DNA from: a bacterium
Lineage (GTDB): Bacteria > Vulcanimicrobiota > JABDET01
Length of the DNA stretch: 64,000 bases
Assembly (NCBI GenBank): GCA_021800275.1
Contig: JAJYZB010000003.1
Span: forward strand, 64,680-128,679
Direction: 5' to 3'
Of the stretch, positions 52,714 to 62,513 are shown piece by piece. The notes below the pieces were generated by a model, which searched no databases, had not been told where the DNA came from, and saw only the letters and a program-made list of their open reading frames with translations. A program made the position numbers and the translations under genes. How positions within the stretch are numbered: position 1 is the stretch's first letter; each line of letters begins with the position of its first letter.

Positions 52714-52742
52714 ATTATACAGCAAACCATGACAAAGCGCAA
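52714..52742 (-). promoter_or_regulatory. Promoter upstream of the disordered protein gene
   Basis: On the minus strand, a perfect -10 TATAAT (52719-52714) is preceded by a TTGCGC box (52742-52737) with a 17-base spacer. The transcription start would fall about 10-15 bases before the AGGAG ribosome binding site. Confidence 0.45.
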
Positions 52743-52763
52743 ATGATAAATGTTAAAAAAATG

Positions 52764-55655
52764 TTAATTTTTCGTTACAGAAGGGCAGAGAGCCTCCTGT
52801 GAAATTCTGGCGGAGCGATCCCGTGAATTCTCCACTGAAAACGACCTTTTTGGAAGCAGATCTTTTAAAAATCTCCCTGTATAAGATTCAGGGATCTTTG
52901 ATACCTCTTCCGGGGTTCCTTCCGCAATAATTTTTCCTCCTTCTTCTCCCCCTTCAGGTCCCAAATCAATAATCCAGTCTGTTTGTTTAATCACATCCAA
53001 ATTGTGCTCTATCACAATAATGGTATTGCCTCCTTCACACAATCGGGCTAGAACCCCCAGGAGTTTTGACACATCATGAAAGTGCAGTCCAGTTGTAGGC
53101 TCATCTAAAAGGTAGAGGGTCTTGCCAGTGGCTCTTCTGGAAAGCTGGTCTGCCAATTTAATTCTCTGAGCTTCTCCCCCTGATAAAGTTGTGGCTGGCT
53201 GCCCAAGACGAATATAACCCAGACCAACTTCTTTCAAGGTCTCTAATTTGCTCTGCACTCTTGGAATATTTTCGAAGTGTTTTAACCCTTCTTCAACAGT
53301 CATATCCAGAACCTCTGAAATCGTTTTCCCTTTAAATTTAACTTCAAGAGTTTCTCTATGGTATCGTTTCCCTTTGCAGGCTTCACAAGGAACATAAACA
53401 TCAGGAAGAAAGTGCATTTCTATCGTTATCATTCCTTCCCCCTGGCAGGCTTCACACCTTCCCCCTTTTATATTAAAAGAGAATCTACCTGGTTTATATC
53501 CTCTTGCTTTTGCCTCAGGAGTCATTGAAAAGACCTCGCGAATCGGATCAAAGGCACCTGTATAGGTAGCTGGATTACTTCTAGGGGTTCTTCCAATGGG
53601 AGACTGATCAATTAAAACCACTTTATCAATATGTTCAAGTCCTGTTATCTGACTATAGTCGCCAGGTTTTTCAAGGCTGCCGTGAAAATGTCGGGCAAGA
53701 GCCTTGTATAAAATATCATTCACCAGGGTGGATTTTCCTGAACCAGATACTCCTGTAACTCCTATCATTTTTCCCAGTGGAAATTTGACGGTGATATTTT
53801 TCAAATTATTCTCTCTTGCTCCATGGAGAACAAGAAACTTGCCTGTTCCTTTTCTTCTTTTTTCAGGGACAGGAATGCTCCATTCTTTCCGCAGATATTT
53901 TCCTGTGATGGAATCAGGAGAAGCCAGAATTCTATCAAGAGTCCCAGCAGCAACAATTCTTCCTCCTTGTTCTCCTGCTGCAGGTCCAATATCCACTAAA
54001 TAATCCGCTTCCCTAATGGTTTCTTCATCATGTTCAACAACAATAACGGTGTTCCCAAGATCTCTCAAAGTTTTTAAAGTTGTCAGAAGCTTTCTGTTGT
54101 CTTTTTGATGAAGTCCAATACTTGGTTCATCAAGAATGTAAAGAACTCCCACCAACTGACTTCCAATTTGGGTGGCCAGTCTTATTCTTTGAGATTCCCC
54201 TCCTGACAAAGTGGTGGCTCTACGCATTAAAGTTAAATAATCCAATCCGACATCAACCATGAATTTTAATCGCGACTTAACCTCTTTTAAGATCTGGCGG
54301 GCAATCGTTTCTTCGCGTTCTGTAGGCTTAAAATTATCAAAAAAAGTCAGAGCTTCTTTAATGTTCATCAAGGTTACATCCGCAATGTTTTTACCATGAA
54401 TTTTAACCGCCAGGGCTTCTTTTTTTAATTTAGCCCCTCTGCAGGAAGGGCAGGTTAAATAATCCATGTATTTCTCTATTTCCCATTTCACATGCCAGGA
54501 ACCAGTTTTTTCATATCGATCCTTTAAAAACTCAACCACTCCTTGAAACAGGCTGCTTCCTCTTTTTTTTGCTAAATTCTCCGGTCCATAAAGAATAAAA
54601 TGCTGTTCTTCAGACGTTAAGCTTCTCCATGGTTTTGAAAGGCTTATTCCTCTTAAATGGCAGGCTTCTTCCATCTTTTTCCAATAATGAGTTTCAGAAG
54701 CGTGATGGGCATAATTATAAACAGGCTTACCCAGGGGAGCAATACAGCCTTCATAAACAGAAAGATTTTTGTCGGAAATGATTAACTTCGGATCGAAATC
54801 CATAATAGCCCCGACCCCTGTGCATTGAGTACAGGCTCCATAAGGATTATTAAAAGAAAACGATCGAGGAGCGATTTCTTCCAGAGAAATTCCACAGTCA
54901 AGACAGGTCAATTTATCCGATAATACGACTTCTTTCCCGTTAAAATCCACTAAAACCATTCCTTTGGTAAGCTGAACGGCGGTTTCAATGGACTCGTAAA
55001 GTCTCGTTTTTTCTTCGGGATGAAGGGTCACACGATCGACTACAACCTCAATCGTATGTTTTTTATTCTTTTCAAGGGGGATATCTTCCTCAATTTCATA
55101 CAAAATGCCATCCACTCTCACTCGAACAAAACCCTGTTTCTGAACCTGCTGCAGCAGATCTTTGTATTCCCCTTTTCTTCCTCTAACCAGAGGAGCCAGC
55201 ACATGAATCCTTGTTCCTTCTGGATGTTCTAAAACACGATCAACCATTTGTTCAATGGTTTGAGCCATGATGGGTTTTCCGCACTCAGGGCAGTGGGGTT
55301 TCCCAATTCTTGCAAAAAGAAGTCTTAAATAATCATAAATTTCGGTGACTGTTCCAACCGTGGATCTCGGATTTTTGCTAGTTCCTTTCTGATCTATAGA
55401 AATAGCTGGAGAAAGTCCTTCAATGTAATCCACATCGGGCTTTTCCATCTGACCTAAAAACTGTCTGGCATAAGCAGAAAGGGATTCAACATAGCGCCTC
55501 TGTCCTTCTGCATAAAGAGTGTCAAATGCCAATGAACTTTTCCCCGACCCAGAAACCCCTGTCATCACGATCAACTGATTGCGAGGAAGTTCTAAATCAA
55601 CTCCTTTTAAGTTGTGCTCCCTTCCCCCTTTAATAATAATTTTATCTTTTATCAT
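52764..55655 (-). CDS. uvrA: UvrABC excinuclease subunit A
   Basis: The 963-residue ABC-type ATPase has two P-loops ([20 protein letters not shown] near the start and [19 protein letters not shown] near residue 645), two ABC signatures ([17 protein letters not shown] and [16 protein letters not shown]), and Cys pairs of zinc modules ([27 protein letters not shown] with CEACKG). Damage recognition for nucleotide excision repair. It follows the tandem PAS gene in the same direction. Length is normal. Confidence 0.98.
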   Translation of the reverse strand: MIKDKIIIKGGREHNLKGVDLELPRNQLIVMTGVSGSGKSSLAFDTLYAEGQRRYVESLSAYARQFLGQMEKPDVDYIEGLSPAISIDQKGTSKNPRSTVGTVTEIYDYLRLLFARIGKPHCPECGKPIMAQTIEQMVDRVLEHPEGTRIHVLAPLVRGRKGEYKDLLQQVQKQGFVRVRVDGILYEIEEDIPLEKNKKHTIEVVVDRVTLHPEEKTRLYESIETAVQLTKGMVLVDFNGKEVVLSDKLTCLDCGISLEEIAPRSFSFNNPYGACTQCTGVGAIMDFDPKLIISDKNLSVYEGCIAPLGKPVYNYAHHASETHYWKKMEEACHLRGISLSKPWRSLTSEEQHFILYGPENLAKKRGSSLFQGVVEFLKDRYEKTGSWHVKWEIEKYMDYLTCPSCRGAKLKKEALAVKIHGKNIADVTLMNIKEALTFFDNFKPTEREETIARQILKEVKSRLKFMVDVGLDYLTLMRRATTLSGGESQRIRLATQIGSQLVGVLYILDEPSIGLHQKDNRKLLTTLKTLRDLGNTVIVVEHDEETIREADYLVDIGPAAGEQGGRIVAAGTLDRILASPDSITGKYLRKEWSIPVPEKRRKGTGKFLVLHGARENNLKNITVKFPLGKMIGVTGVSGSGKSTLVNDILYKALARHFHGSLEKPGDYSQITGLEHIDKVVLIDQSPIGRTPRSNPATYTGAFDPIREVFSMTPEAKARGYKPGRFSFNIKGGRCEACQGEGMITIEMHFLPDVYVPCEACKGKRYHRETLEVKFKGKTISEVLDMTVEEGLKHFENIPRVQSKLETLKEVGLGYIRLGQPATTLSGGEAQRIKLADQLSRRATGKTLYLLDEPTTGLHFHDVSKLLGVLARLCEGGNTIIVIEHNLDVIKQTDWIIDLGPEGGEEGGKIIAEGTPEEVSKIPESYTGRFLKDLLPKRSFSVENSRDRSARISQEALCPSVTKN

Positions 55656-55709
55656 AGACTTACTGAGAAATATCTGGAATGGCGTCTGCTGAATCTCTAC
55701 TTTTCATTT

Positions 55710-56453
55710 TCAATCTGAAATATCCCGTATCACGGCTATCAAAATACGCTTTTGATTTTCAACAAGATCGACCAGAGAAAACGTTATTGGCAGCGTTTTT
55801 CCTGTTTTATGCAGACCCATCAATTCCACTCTTGTCCAGTGGAAAGGGTTTATCCATGTTTCCATAAGGGCATTAACGGTTTCCACGCCTGTTTTTTTCT
55901 CTTCTGCTGCTATCAGGATGCCAGCGTTTCTTCCCGTCAGTTCAACAGGTCCATAACCAAAAACTTCTTGAACCCTTCGATTGGCGAACAAAATATCGCC
56001 TTTTTCATCCAGATAAAGAACAACTTCTGAGGATCCCTCTATGATGGTTAAAAGTCGAGATTCGTTATCAATCAATCTTTCAGCCAGTCTCTTTTCATGC
56101 GAAACATCTCGAAAAAAAACATACATCCCTTTAGGAGTTGGTAAAATGGATATGTCAAGCCATGCCTGAAAACTTGGATAGAACTCAAGCCATTGAATTT
56201 TTTTTTGAGTCAATTTAACCTTTTGGTACTGTTCAAAAAAAGAAGAAGCCGATTCCAAAAAAATTTTTTTTACCTCTTCTCCTATCAAATTTTCTCTCGA
56301 AATTTCAAGATTTTTTAAAATCCTTTCGGCTTCTGGGTTCAGGTAAACAATGTAAGCGTTTGAATTAAGACAAATTGCCCCAATGGGAAGAGATTCAAAA
56401 ACCTCCTGTACCTCCTGAGATAAAATCTTCGATTTGTCAACCTTTTCCATCAT
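55710..56453 (-). CDS. Tandem PAS-domain protein without output domain
   Basis: The 247-residue protein has a first PAS domain (residues 12-110: LPIGAICLNSNAYIVYLNPEAERIL) and a second (about 128-247: GSSEVVLYLDEKGDILFANR with FGYGPVELTGRNAGIL, and a PAC-like end IAVIRDIS). No kinase, GGDEF or HTH domain follows. It may act as a regulator by partner binding. It lies between a ROK kinase gene and uvrA, all transcribed in the same direction. Confidence 0.85.
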   Translation of the reverse strand: MMEKVDKSKILSQEVQEVFESLPIGAICLNSNAYIVYLNPEAERILKNLEISRENLIGEEVKKIFLESASSFFEQYQKVKLTQKKIQWLEFYPSFQAWLDISILPTPKGMYVFFRDVSHEKRLAERLIDNESRLLTIIEGSSEVVLYLDEKGDILFANRRVQEVFGYGPVELTGRNAGILIAAEEKKTGVETVNALMETWINPFHWTRVELMGLHKTGKTLPITFSLVDLVENQKRILIAVIRDISD

Positions 56454-56498
56454 TATGCTTCCAAAATTAATTCCTGTGCTGCTGCAGAGTTTGCTGTG

Positions 56499-57461
56499 TT
56501 ATAAAATTGGGGTTCCTGATTTCAAAAAAGCATAAGCCGCTGCCCCAACCAGACCTGCTTTAACTCCTAGGGCGGCAGGCAGAACAGAAATCGTCTCAGG
56601 CACCACAATTTTCAACCTTTTCTCCAATTCTTTTCGGATCCCGGTAAAAAGGGGTTCACCAGCTTGAGCCACTCCTCCTCCAATAATAAACCGATCCGGA
56701 TTCAGAGTAACGGCTAGATTAGCCACGGCAATTCCAATAGCTCTACCCGCTTGCTCCAAAATTCGAAATGCCGCAGCATCTCCTTCACCAGCGGCTTCAG
56801 CAATGATCTTCGCGCTGATCTCATCAAGAGCTTTTACTTTTTCCCGCAGTTTTGGGGACTGCTTCCTGATAATCGCTTCTGCGGCATGAGCCGCAATTGA
56901 TGGTCCAGAAGCAAAAGCTTCCAAGCAGCCGTAATTTCCGCAGTTGCACAAGGGTCCATTGGGATCAATGGTCATGTGTCCTATTTCACCAGCAGCTTCT
57001 TCATTCCCAATCACAAGAGAACCATCAATAACCACTCCACCTCCAACGCCGGTCCCAATGGCAAGCATAACTAAATTTTTAACCCCTTTCCCTGCGCCAA
57101 AATGCAGCTCTCCAAGGGTCGCAACACGCACATCGTTCAACATATAAACCGGCATTTTTAAAACACGAGAAAGATAGGGAGCAACCTCAACATGATGCCA
57201 CTGTGGAAAATTAGGAGAAAAGCGGCAGATCCCCTTAACTGAGTCATGGTTTCCAGGAAGACCAATTCCAAGAGCGCTGACATGATCATTTTTTTCTTTC
57301 ATTCGACTCGCATTCCCAGCCAGAATGTCCAGAGTGGTCTCAGGAGAAGCCAGATTATCAATTTTAATTTCTTGATAATCCTGTATTCTCCCATGCTGAT
57401 CGATCAAGCCAATCGAAAGATGGGAGCCTCCTAAATCTGCGCCAATAGAAAAATGATCCAT
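56499..57461 (-). CDS. ROK-family sugar kinase (glucokinase-like)
   Basis: The 320-residue protein has IGADLGGSHLSIGLID (phosphate-1), the catalytic Asp in MLNDVRVATLGELHFGAG, LAIGTGVGGGVVIDG, the ROK zinc motif CNCGNYGCLEAFASG near residues 172-186 and a C-terminal FIIGGGVAQAG. It phosphorylates glucose or a similar sugar. Its start overlaps the last base of the isomerase gene, which agrees with a shared hexose pathway. Confidence 0.93.
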   Translation of the reverse strand: MDHFSIGADLGGSHLSIGLIDQHGRIQDYQEIKIDNLASPETTLDILAGNASRMKEKNDHVSALGIGLPGNHDSVKGICRFSPNFPQWHHVEVAPYLSRVLKMPVYMLNDVRVATLGELHFGAGKGVKNLVMLAIGTGVGGGVVIDGSLVIGNEEAAGEIGHMTIDPNGPLCNCGNYGCLEAFASGPSIAAHAAEAIIRKQSPKLREKVKALDEISAKIIAEAAGEGDAAAFRILEQAGRAIGIAVANLAVTLNPDRFIIGGGVAQAGEPLFTGIRKELEKRLKIVVPETISVLPAALGVKAGLVGAAAYAFLKSGTPIL

Positions 57462-58507
57462 TATTTAAACCTTTTTTTAAAATCGTCAATCACTTGAATT
57501 TCCTCAGGATTAACTCGATTTTTGTCTGCCAAATACAAACTGACAAAATCCCCAAAATACGCAAAGAAAAGCAATTTTGTCAGAACCGAAAATCCTTCTG
57601 AAAATTGATTCAAAGGCAGTACACCTGCTTTCTGCAATCTCTCTGCAAAGAAATCAACTTTCTCAGAACAGGCAGGTTTGTCTCGTAGAAAAACAGCAGC
57701 CATACAGGAATGAACAGGAAGTTTTTGAGTAAATCCCACAATATCATTATGATATGCCTCTGGAAAAACTTGAACATACGCGGGCTGCTTAGCATTCTCA
57801 TTGATCTGACATTTCCAGCGGTAAGCGGCAGGAGCTAAAAGGGGTGACTCGGCATAAATGACAGGGATCTTCCCATAAAGTTTTTGGGCAGTCTCTTCTG
57901 CTGAATTTGGAGTTCGAGTCAAATCTTCTCTCATTTTTTCTAAAATCCTAAGAGCCTCTTCAAGGGAAGAATTTAACGCGGAAAAAGGGGATACTTCATT
58001 AAGCATGAAAAGAAGGGGCGTGAACAGGTAAGGAAGAGCTGCTCTTGGCATCAATCCTGATGGGATTTCAAGACAGGGAAAACCCCGTTTTAAGCAGATC
58101 TCTTTTAATTTTCCGCCAGATAAGATGCCGATTATTTTGTTTGTTTTCAGGAGAGAGGCATCAAGAGCTGCTAAAGTTTCTTTCGTGCTTCCCGAATAAC
58201 TGACAGCGATGACAAGAGTTTTATCATTCACAAACCCAGGAATTTCTTCGTCTCGAATCAAAGACACAGGGATAGAGCTGCTCGTTTCAAAAACAGCTTT
58301 CGCCATTTCTCCACCCAGAGCCGACCCTCCCATCCCTAAAATAAGAATAGAGTCAATCTGTTCCTTTTTCCATGGAAATTTAAAAGACTTTCCCAAGGCA
58401 ATTCCCTGTTTCATCATTTCAGGAAACTCATTAATCGCTTTCTTCATGCTAAAATTTCCCATCTTAGAAGTGGCAGCCATGTCGGAAAGTTTTCTTTTAA
58501 AAAGCAA
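57461..58507 (-). CDS. Bifunctional phosphoglucose/phosphomannose isomerase
   Basis: The 348-residue SIS-domain protein has ILGMGGSALGGEMAKAVFE and AVSYSGSTKETLAALDA, and the C-terminal PGI/PMI part with AESPLLAPAAYRWKCQINENAKQPA and EAYHNDIVGF, the family's active-site His. It interconverts glucose-6-phosphate or mannose-6-phosphate with fructose-6-phosphate. The start is a TTG with AAGGGAG just upstream; an ATG at 58480 is the alternative, with a poorer ribosome site. Confidence 0.9.
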   Translation of the reverse strand: MLFKRKLSDMAATSKMGNFSMKKAINEFPEMMKQGIALGKSFKFPWKKEQIDSILILGMGGSALGGEMAKAVFETSSSIPVSLIRDEEIPGFVNDKTLVIAVSYSGSTKETLAALDASLLKTNKIIGILSGGKLKEICLKRGFPCLEIPSGLMPRAALPYLFTPLLFMLNEVSPFSALNSSLEEALRILEKMREDLTRTPNSAEETAQKLYGKIPVIYAESPLLAPAAYRWKCQINENAKQPAYVQVFPEAYHNDIVGFTQKLPVHSCMAAVFLRDKPACSEKVDFFAERLQKAGVLPLNQFSEGFSVLTKLLFFAYFGDFVSLYLADKNRVNPEEIQVIDDFKKRFK

Positions 58508-58630
58508 AACTCCCTTCTCACTTCTTGGCTGTGATTTGACAATAGAGAAGGCAGCCGACCCCTTTTTAAATGCCCAGTGAGCAGTAATTTTACCTTCTGA
58601 TCTAGAATAAAAAATAGATAGGGCTAAAAA

Positions 58631-59050
58631 ATGCCTGCGCTTTTTTACTCAATCTTTATCTCTTCTGTTTACATCATTCATTTAATTTATGCTCTCACTA
58701 TTGTCATTGGATTTATTTTAATCTGGATGGGTTATTTTGCGGGCTGGAACTGGGTGAAAAATTTCACATTTAGAACCATCCATCTTGCCATGATTGGAAT
58801 CGTGGTCATAGAAACGATCTTTAATATTGAATGCCCTTTAACCTGGCTGCAGGGGAAATTGATGTCACAGGCTCATCTGAGGAATGAAAATATGCCCTTC
58901 ATTGCTGGCATTGTGAATAAACTCCTGTATTACAATCTTCCCCTCTGGATGTTTAATGCATCCTATATTGTTTTTGGAATTTTAGTTCTGGCGACCTGGG
59001 TTATCATTACCCCAAAGTTAACCCGAATGAGGCGGAGAGAATCCCGTTAA
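58631..59050 (+). CDS. DUF2784 family membrane protein
   Basis: The 139-residue protein has four hydrophobic helices and the DUF2784 signature IECPLTWLQGKLMSQA near residues 66-81. Function unknown. It is divergent from the isomerase gene across 123 bp and stands alone, with its ATG ten bases after a TAGGG stretch. Confidence 0.85.
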   Translation: MPALFYSIFISSVYIIHLIYALTIVIGFILIWMGYFAGWNWVKNFTFRTIHLAMIGIVVIETIFNIECPLTWLQGKLMSQAHLRNENMPFIAGIVNKLLYYNLPLWMFNASYIVFGILVLATWVIITPKLTRMRRRESR

Positions 59051-59170
59051 ATTCACAAAACTCTCTCTGCTATCCAAATTTCTCTGAGGGATTATAAAAA
59101 TTGATGTTGAATTAATTTAAATAACTCAAGGGATAGCGATATAGATATACATCACTTGAAAGCTGCAGCC

Positions 59171-59785
59171 ATGAAAGAAAAAGTGCTGGTTGTTCCCAGA
59201 AACAAACTGTTTCCAGAAAAGAGTTTTCAAGGTTTTTCAAAAGAAAACTCCAATCAAACTTTTTCTACGCTTGAAACTCACTCATTCTTCATTTCTAGAG
59301 AAACTGCAGAAAAATCCCCTGAATACAAACAGGTCATTCCCTATCTCATGGTCAAGCATCAGGATAAAATCTTCACTGTGACCCGTCTTTCCGCTCAGGG
59401 GGAATCCAGGCTGCACGAAAAAGTTTCCATTGGACTGGGTGGACACGTCAATCCTAAAGATGCAGCGCACAGCGAAAAACCCTGGGAATCGGCTTTAAAA
59501 AGAGAACTTCAGGAAGAAGTCCTGATACAAGGAACTTGGGAAGCAAAATGGATTGGATTTCTGAATGATGATGACACGTCTGTCGGAAAAGTGCATTTTG
59601 GAGTGGTTTATAAAATCGAATCTCTTACGGGAAAAGTAGGAATTTTAGAAACCCATAAAATGAAAGGAGATTTTTTATCCTTGAGCGAAACAGAAGTCCT
59701 TTTTGATAAAATGGAATCCTGGAGCCAGTTTCTTTTTTCTGCCTGGTGCAGACAAAATTTCAGTTCTGCGGGATTAAAAAAATGA
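59171..59785 (+). CDS. Nudix-like hydrolase of the COG4112 type
   Basis: From the ATG at 59171 (preferred over a TTG five codons earlier) the 204-residue protein carries GLGGHVNPKDAAHSE, then WESALKRELQEEV. This is a Nudix box with extra residues between its Gly and first Glu, typical of the predicted MutT-family phosphoesterases. The substrate is unknown. Its stop overlaps the era start (ATGA), so these genes are likely co-translated. Confidence 0.82.
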   Translation: MKEKVLVVPRNKLFPEKSFQGFSKENSNQTFSTLETHSFFISRETAEKSPEYKQVIPYLMVKHQDKIFTVTRLSAQGESRLHEKVSIGLGGHVNPKDAAHSEKPWESALKRELQEEVLIQGTWEAKWIGFLNDDDTSVGKVHFGVVYKIESLTGKVGILETHKMKGDFLSLSETEVLFDKMESWSQFLFSAWCRQNFSSAGLKK

Positions 59786-60699
59786 CTTCCTCCACAAAAT
59801 GCGGATTCGCTGCTGTTGTTGGAAAACCGAATGTTGGGAAATCTACTTTAGTTAACCAATTAGTAGGCAGAAAAGTTGGGATTACTTCTCCAAAACCCCA
59901 AACCACGAGAAAGAGAATTTTAGGGGTCAAAACCAAAGGGAACATCCAGATCATTTTTGTGGATACCCCTGGACTAACTTTATCCCGAACCCTTCTTGGA
60001 AGAACTATGTTAAATCAGTCAAAAGAAGCCTTAAGTGACTGTGATTTGGCACTTTTTGTCGCAGATGCTTCTGGTTTTGCTCCTGACCGTGAGGATAGAA
60101 TTGCATGGAGAATTTTCGCTTCTGAAATGAAATTCCGAGCAGCAGCTCCTCCCATTTATCTGGTGCTAAACAAAGCCGATAAGTTCAAAGATAAAAAAGA
60201 ACTACTGCCGATCATTAAAAACTTTTCTACCCTTGGAACCTTCCAGGATGTTTTTCCTGTTTCTGCGTTAAAAGGAGAAAATCTCGAACCCTTAGAGAAT
60301 GCGATTCTTAAATATATCCCTGAAAGTCCGCATTATTTTCCTTCTTCTGAACAGGAACCTCAAGAAGAAAGAGTTCGGATTTCAGAAATCATTCGAGAAA
60401 AAATCCTGTTTTTAGTCCATCAGGAGGTTCCTCATGGCGCTGCTGCTGCTGTCGAAGAAATGCGTCCAGGAAAAAATCCTGAAACTCTGTATATTAAAGG
60501 AACCATTTTTGTCCAAAAAGAATCGCACAAGGGAATCCTGGTAGGGAAAGATGGAAAAATGTTAAAAAAAATCGGGACTCTAGCGCGGAAAGAGATTGAA
60601 TTCGAATTAAAGAAGCCCGTTTATCTGGATCTCTGGGTAAAAGTTAAAGCAGAATGGCAGGAGCGAGAAGAAATGCTGCGATATCTTGGATATGTGTAG
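59782..60699 (+). CDS. era: GTPase Era
   Basis: The 305-residue protein has G1 GKPNVGKSTLVNQL, G2 TTRKRILG, G3 DTPGL, G4 NKAD and G5 VSALKGENLEPL, plus the KH domain with the RNA-binding GKDGKMLKKIGTLARKEIE near 270-288. It helps 16S rRNA maturation and 30S assembly. The ATG at 59782 overlaps the Nudix stop and starts 12 residues before the first G1 Gly; an earlier frame start is discarded. Confidence 0.97.
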   Translation: MTSSTKCGFAAVVGKPNVGKSTLVNQLVGRKVGITSPKPQTTRKRILGVKTKGNIQIIFVDTPGLTLSRTLLGRTMLNQSKEALSDCDLALFVADASGFAPDREDRIAWRIFASEMKFRAAAPPIYLVLNKADKFKDKKELLPIIKNFSTLGTFQDVFPVSALKGENLEPLENAILKYIPESPHYFPSSEQEPQEERVRISEIIREKILFLVHQEVPHGAAAAVEEMRPGKNPETLYIKGTIFVQKESHKGILVGKDGKMLKKIGTLARKEIEFELKKPVYLDLWVKVKAEWQEREEMLRYLGYV

Positions 60700-60747
60700 T
60701 TCAAGAGACAGTTGGGTCAGGGTCTCGATCATTTTAGGGAGACGGAA

Positions 60748-61842
60748 ATGAAAATCACAGGAGCAAAACTCTGGATGATCACTCTTCATACCCATGAACC
60801 TTTCAAAATCGCTTTTGAAACACTGACTGAATGTCATGGAATTCTTGTTGAGCTGCTGACAGAGGATGGCCTATCTGGATATGGTGAAGCATCTCCTGCC
60901 AGGCGAATTACAGGGGAAACAGCAGAAGGAGCAGCCCAGGTCCTAAAAACCATTTTAATTCCTGCTGTTCAGGGAATGAATCCATTCCATCTGTCCGAAA
61001 TTCATGAGCGAATGGATGAAACCATCCAAGGGAATCCATCTGCTAAATCGGCTGTTGACATGGCTTGTTATGACCTTATAGGTAAAGCGACAGGGCAGCC
61101 TGTCATTACTCTCCTTGGCAGAGAGCCTGCATCTCTTCGCACCGATCACACAATCAGTATTAAGCCCCCTCAAAAACAAGCTGAAATTGCCGAAAAACTC
61201 GTAAAAGACCAATTCAAAATCTTAAAAATTAAACTTGGAGGACCTCCTGAAGAAGACGTTCTAAGAGTAAAAACTATCCGGGAAAAGGTAGGACATGAGG
61301 TCATTTTAAGAGTGGATGCCAATCAAGGCTGGTCTGTTCAGGAGGCTGTTTCAATTTTGGACAAAATTGCTAAATACCAAATTGAACTGGCTGAACAACC
61401 GATCCATGCCAAAAACTTAAAAGGACTGGCCTGGCTGAGAAAACGCTCTCCTATTCCAATTGCAGCTGATGAAGCAGTACATACCCCTGAACAGGCGCTT
61501 CAAGCGATTGAACTGGAGGCCTGTGATATTATCAATATTAAACTCATGAAATGCGGAGGAATTTACCGCGCTCTTCAAATCGCAAGCATTGTGGAATCAG
61601 CCCATCTTTCTTGCATGATCGGAGGGATGATCGCAGAATCTTCCCTGGCTGTTTCAGCAGCAGCCCATTTTGCGGGTTCACGACCTGTTGTTCGGTATTA
61701 CGATTTAGATGCCGATCTTCTGCTTAAAGATAATTTAATTCAAGAAGGAGGAATAAGGCTGAAAAATGGGGAGAGGGTTATTTTAAACCTGCCTGGTTTT
61801 GGTGTCAGCAAATTTACCCAAACCTTCTTAACTCCAATTTAA
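60748..61842 (+). CDS. Enolase-superfamily dipeptide epimerase (L-Ala-D/L-Glu epimerase-like)
   Basis: The 364-residue protein starts at the ATG with AGGGAGACGG upstream. Active-site elements in order: the acid/base Lys in ILKIKLGG, metal Asp in RVDANQGW, Glu in ELAEQPI, Asp in PIAADEAVHT, and the second catalytic Lys in INIKLMKCGGIYRA. This set matches the L-Ala-D/L-Glu epimerase branch, which recycles murein peptides. The precise dipeptide is unknown. It follows era after 48 bp. Confidence 0.9.
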   Translation: MKITGAKLWMITLHTHEPFKIAFETLTECHGILVELLTEDGLSGYGEASPARRITGETAEGAAQVLKTILIPAVQGMNPFHLSEIHERMDETIQGNPSAKSAVDMACYDLIGKATGQPVITLLGREPASLRTDHTISIKPPQKQAEIAEKLVKDQFKILKIKLGGPPEEDVLRVKTIREKVGHEVILRVDANQGWSVQEAVSILDKIAKYQIELAEQPIHAKNLKGLAWLRKRSPIPIAADEAVHTPEQALQAIELEACDIINIKLMKCGGIYRALQIASIVESAHLSCMIGGMIAESSLAVSAAAHFAGSRPVVRYYDLDADLLLKDNLIQEGGIRLKNGERVILNLPGFGVSKFTQTFLTPI

Positions 61843-62048
61843 GACCTCTGTAAAGCTTCTTTTCATTGCTGACTGCCTGACCCAACTCATTCATAAAAGT
61901 TCACTCTGCCGCTGCGGCGGACCCTAAAGCAGCGCCATGCCCTGTCAGTGAGGCAATTCTAACTGCCTGATACTAAAAAGGGAATCCCAGCTAAATGAAG
62001 AATTTATAAGCATAATACAAATCATATCATAAAATTAAGGAGGGCATC
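61843..62048. other. Intergenic region with short repeats and a GC-rich hairpin
   Basis: ACTGCCTGA occurs at 61872-61880 and again at 61962-61970. GCCGC-T-GCGGC near 61908-61917 could form a small hairpin. An AGGAGGG ribosome binding site for the rhodanese gene is at 62039-62045. No gene or terminator is supported. Confidence 0.4.
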
Positions 62049-62453
62049 ATGCAGCAAGCAACAACAAAGTTTCACACCATTACACTCAATGACTTAAAGG
62101 AGAAAGTTCTTCACAGCCACCATACTCCTGTATTGATCAACGTGCTGAGCGAGGAGTCTTTTCAGAAATCCAATGGATTAAGACTTCCTGGCAGCTACTG
62201 GATCCCAAATGCAGAAGTGGATCGCAAAGTTCCTTTAATGTTTTCCAAAAACAAGGAAATGGTGGTTTACTGCTCCAGTTTCGACTGCACTGCCAGCGAG
62301 AAAGCAGCAGAAAAACTCCAGGACATGGGTTACACCAATGTCCATGTTTATAAAGGTGGAGTCAAAGAGTGGAAAGAAGCTGGACTTCCAATGGAAACAA
62401 ATCAAGAAATGAGCGGCTGCTGCGGCGGAACATCTTCCTGCGGCTGCGATTAA
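62049..62453 (+). CDS. Rhodanese-like protein with a Cys-rich C-terminal tail
   Basis: The 134-residue protein has a rhodanese domain: VLINVLSEESF, LPGSYWIPNAEV, the active-site loop VVYCSSFDCTASEKAAEKL with catalytic Cys near residue 76, and VHVYKGGVKEWKEAGLPM. The last residues, GCCGGTSSCGCD, add four Cys that could bind a metal or serve as persulfide acceptors. It follows a strong AGGAGGG site and is followed by a strong terminator, so it is a single-gene unit. Cytoplasmic sulfur transfer is likely. Confidence 0.92.
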   Translation: MQQATTKFHTITLNDLKEKVLHSHHTPVLINVLSEESFQKSNGLRLPGSYWIPNAEVDRKVPLMFSKNKEMVVYCSSFDCTASEKAAEKLQDMGYTNVHVYKGGVKEWKEAGLPMETNQEMSGCCGGTSSCGCD

Positions 62454-62470
62454 ATCAGCTAATCTCACAA

Positions 62471-62497
62471 AGAGGGGGGCAACCCCCTCTTTTTTTT
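62471..62497 (+). terminator. Rho-independent terminator of the rhodanese gene
   Basis: AGAGGGGG (62471-62478) and CCCCCTCT (62483-62490) form an eight-base stem with a GCAA loop, followed by a run of T to 62497. It lies 17 bp after the rhodanese stop and ends 16 bp before the dehydrogenase start. Confidence 0.95.
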
Positions 62498-62513
62498 CGA
62501 GCTTAAAGGAATC

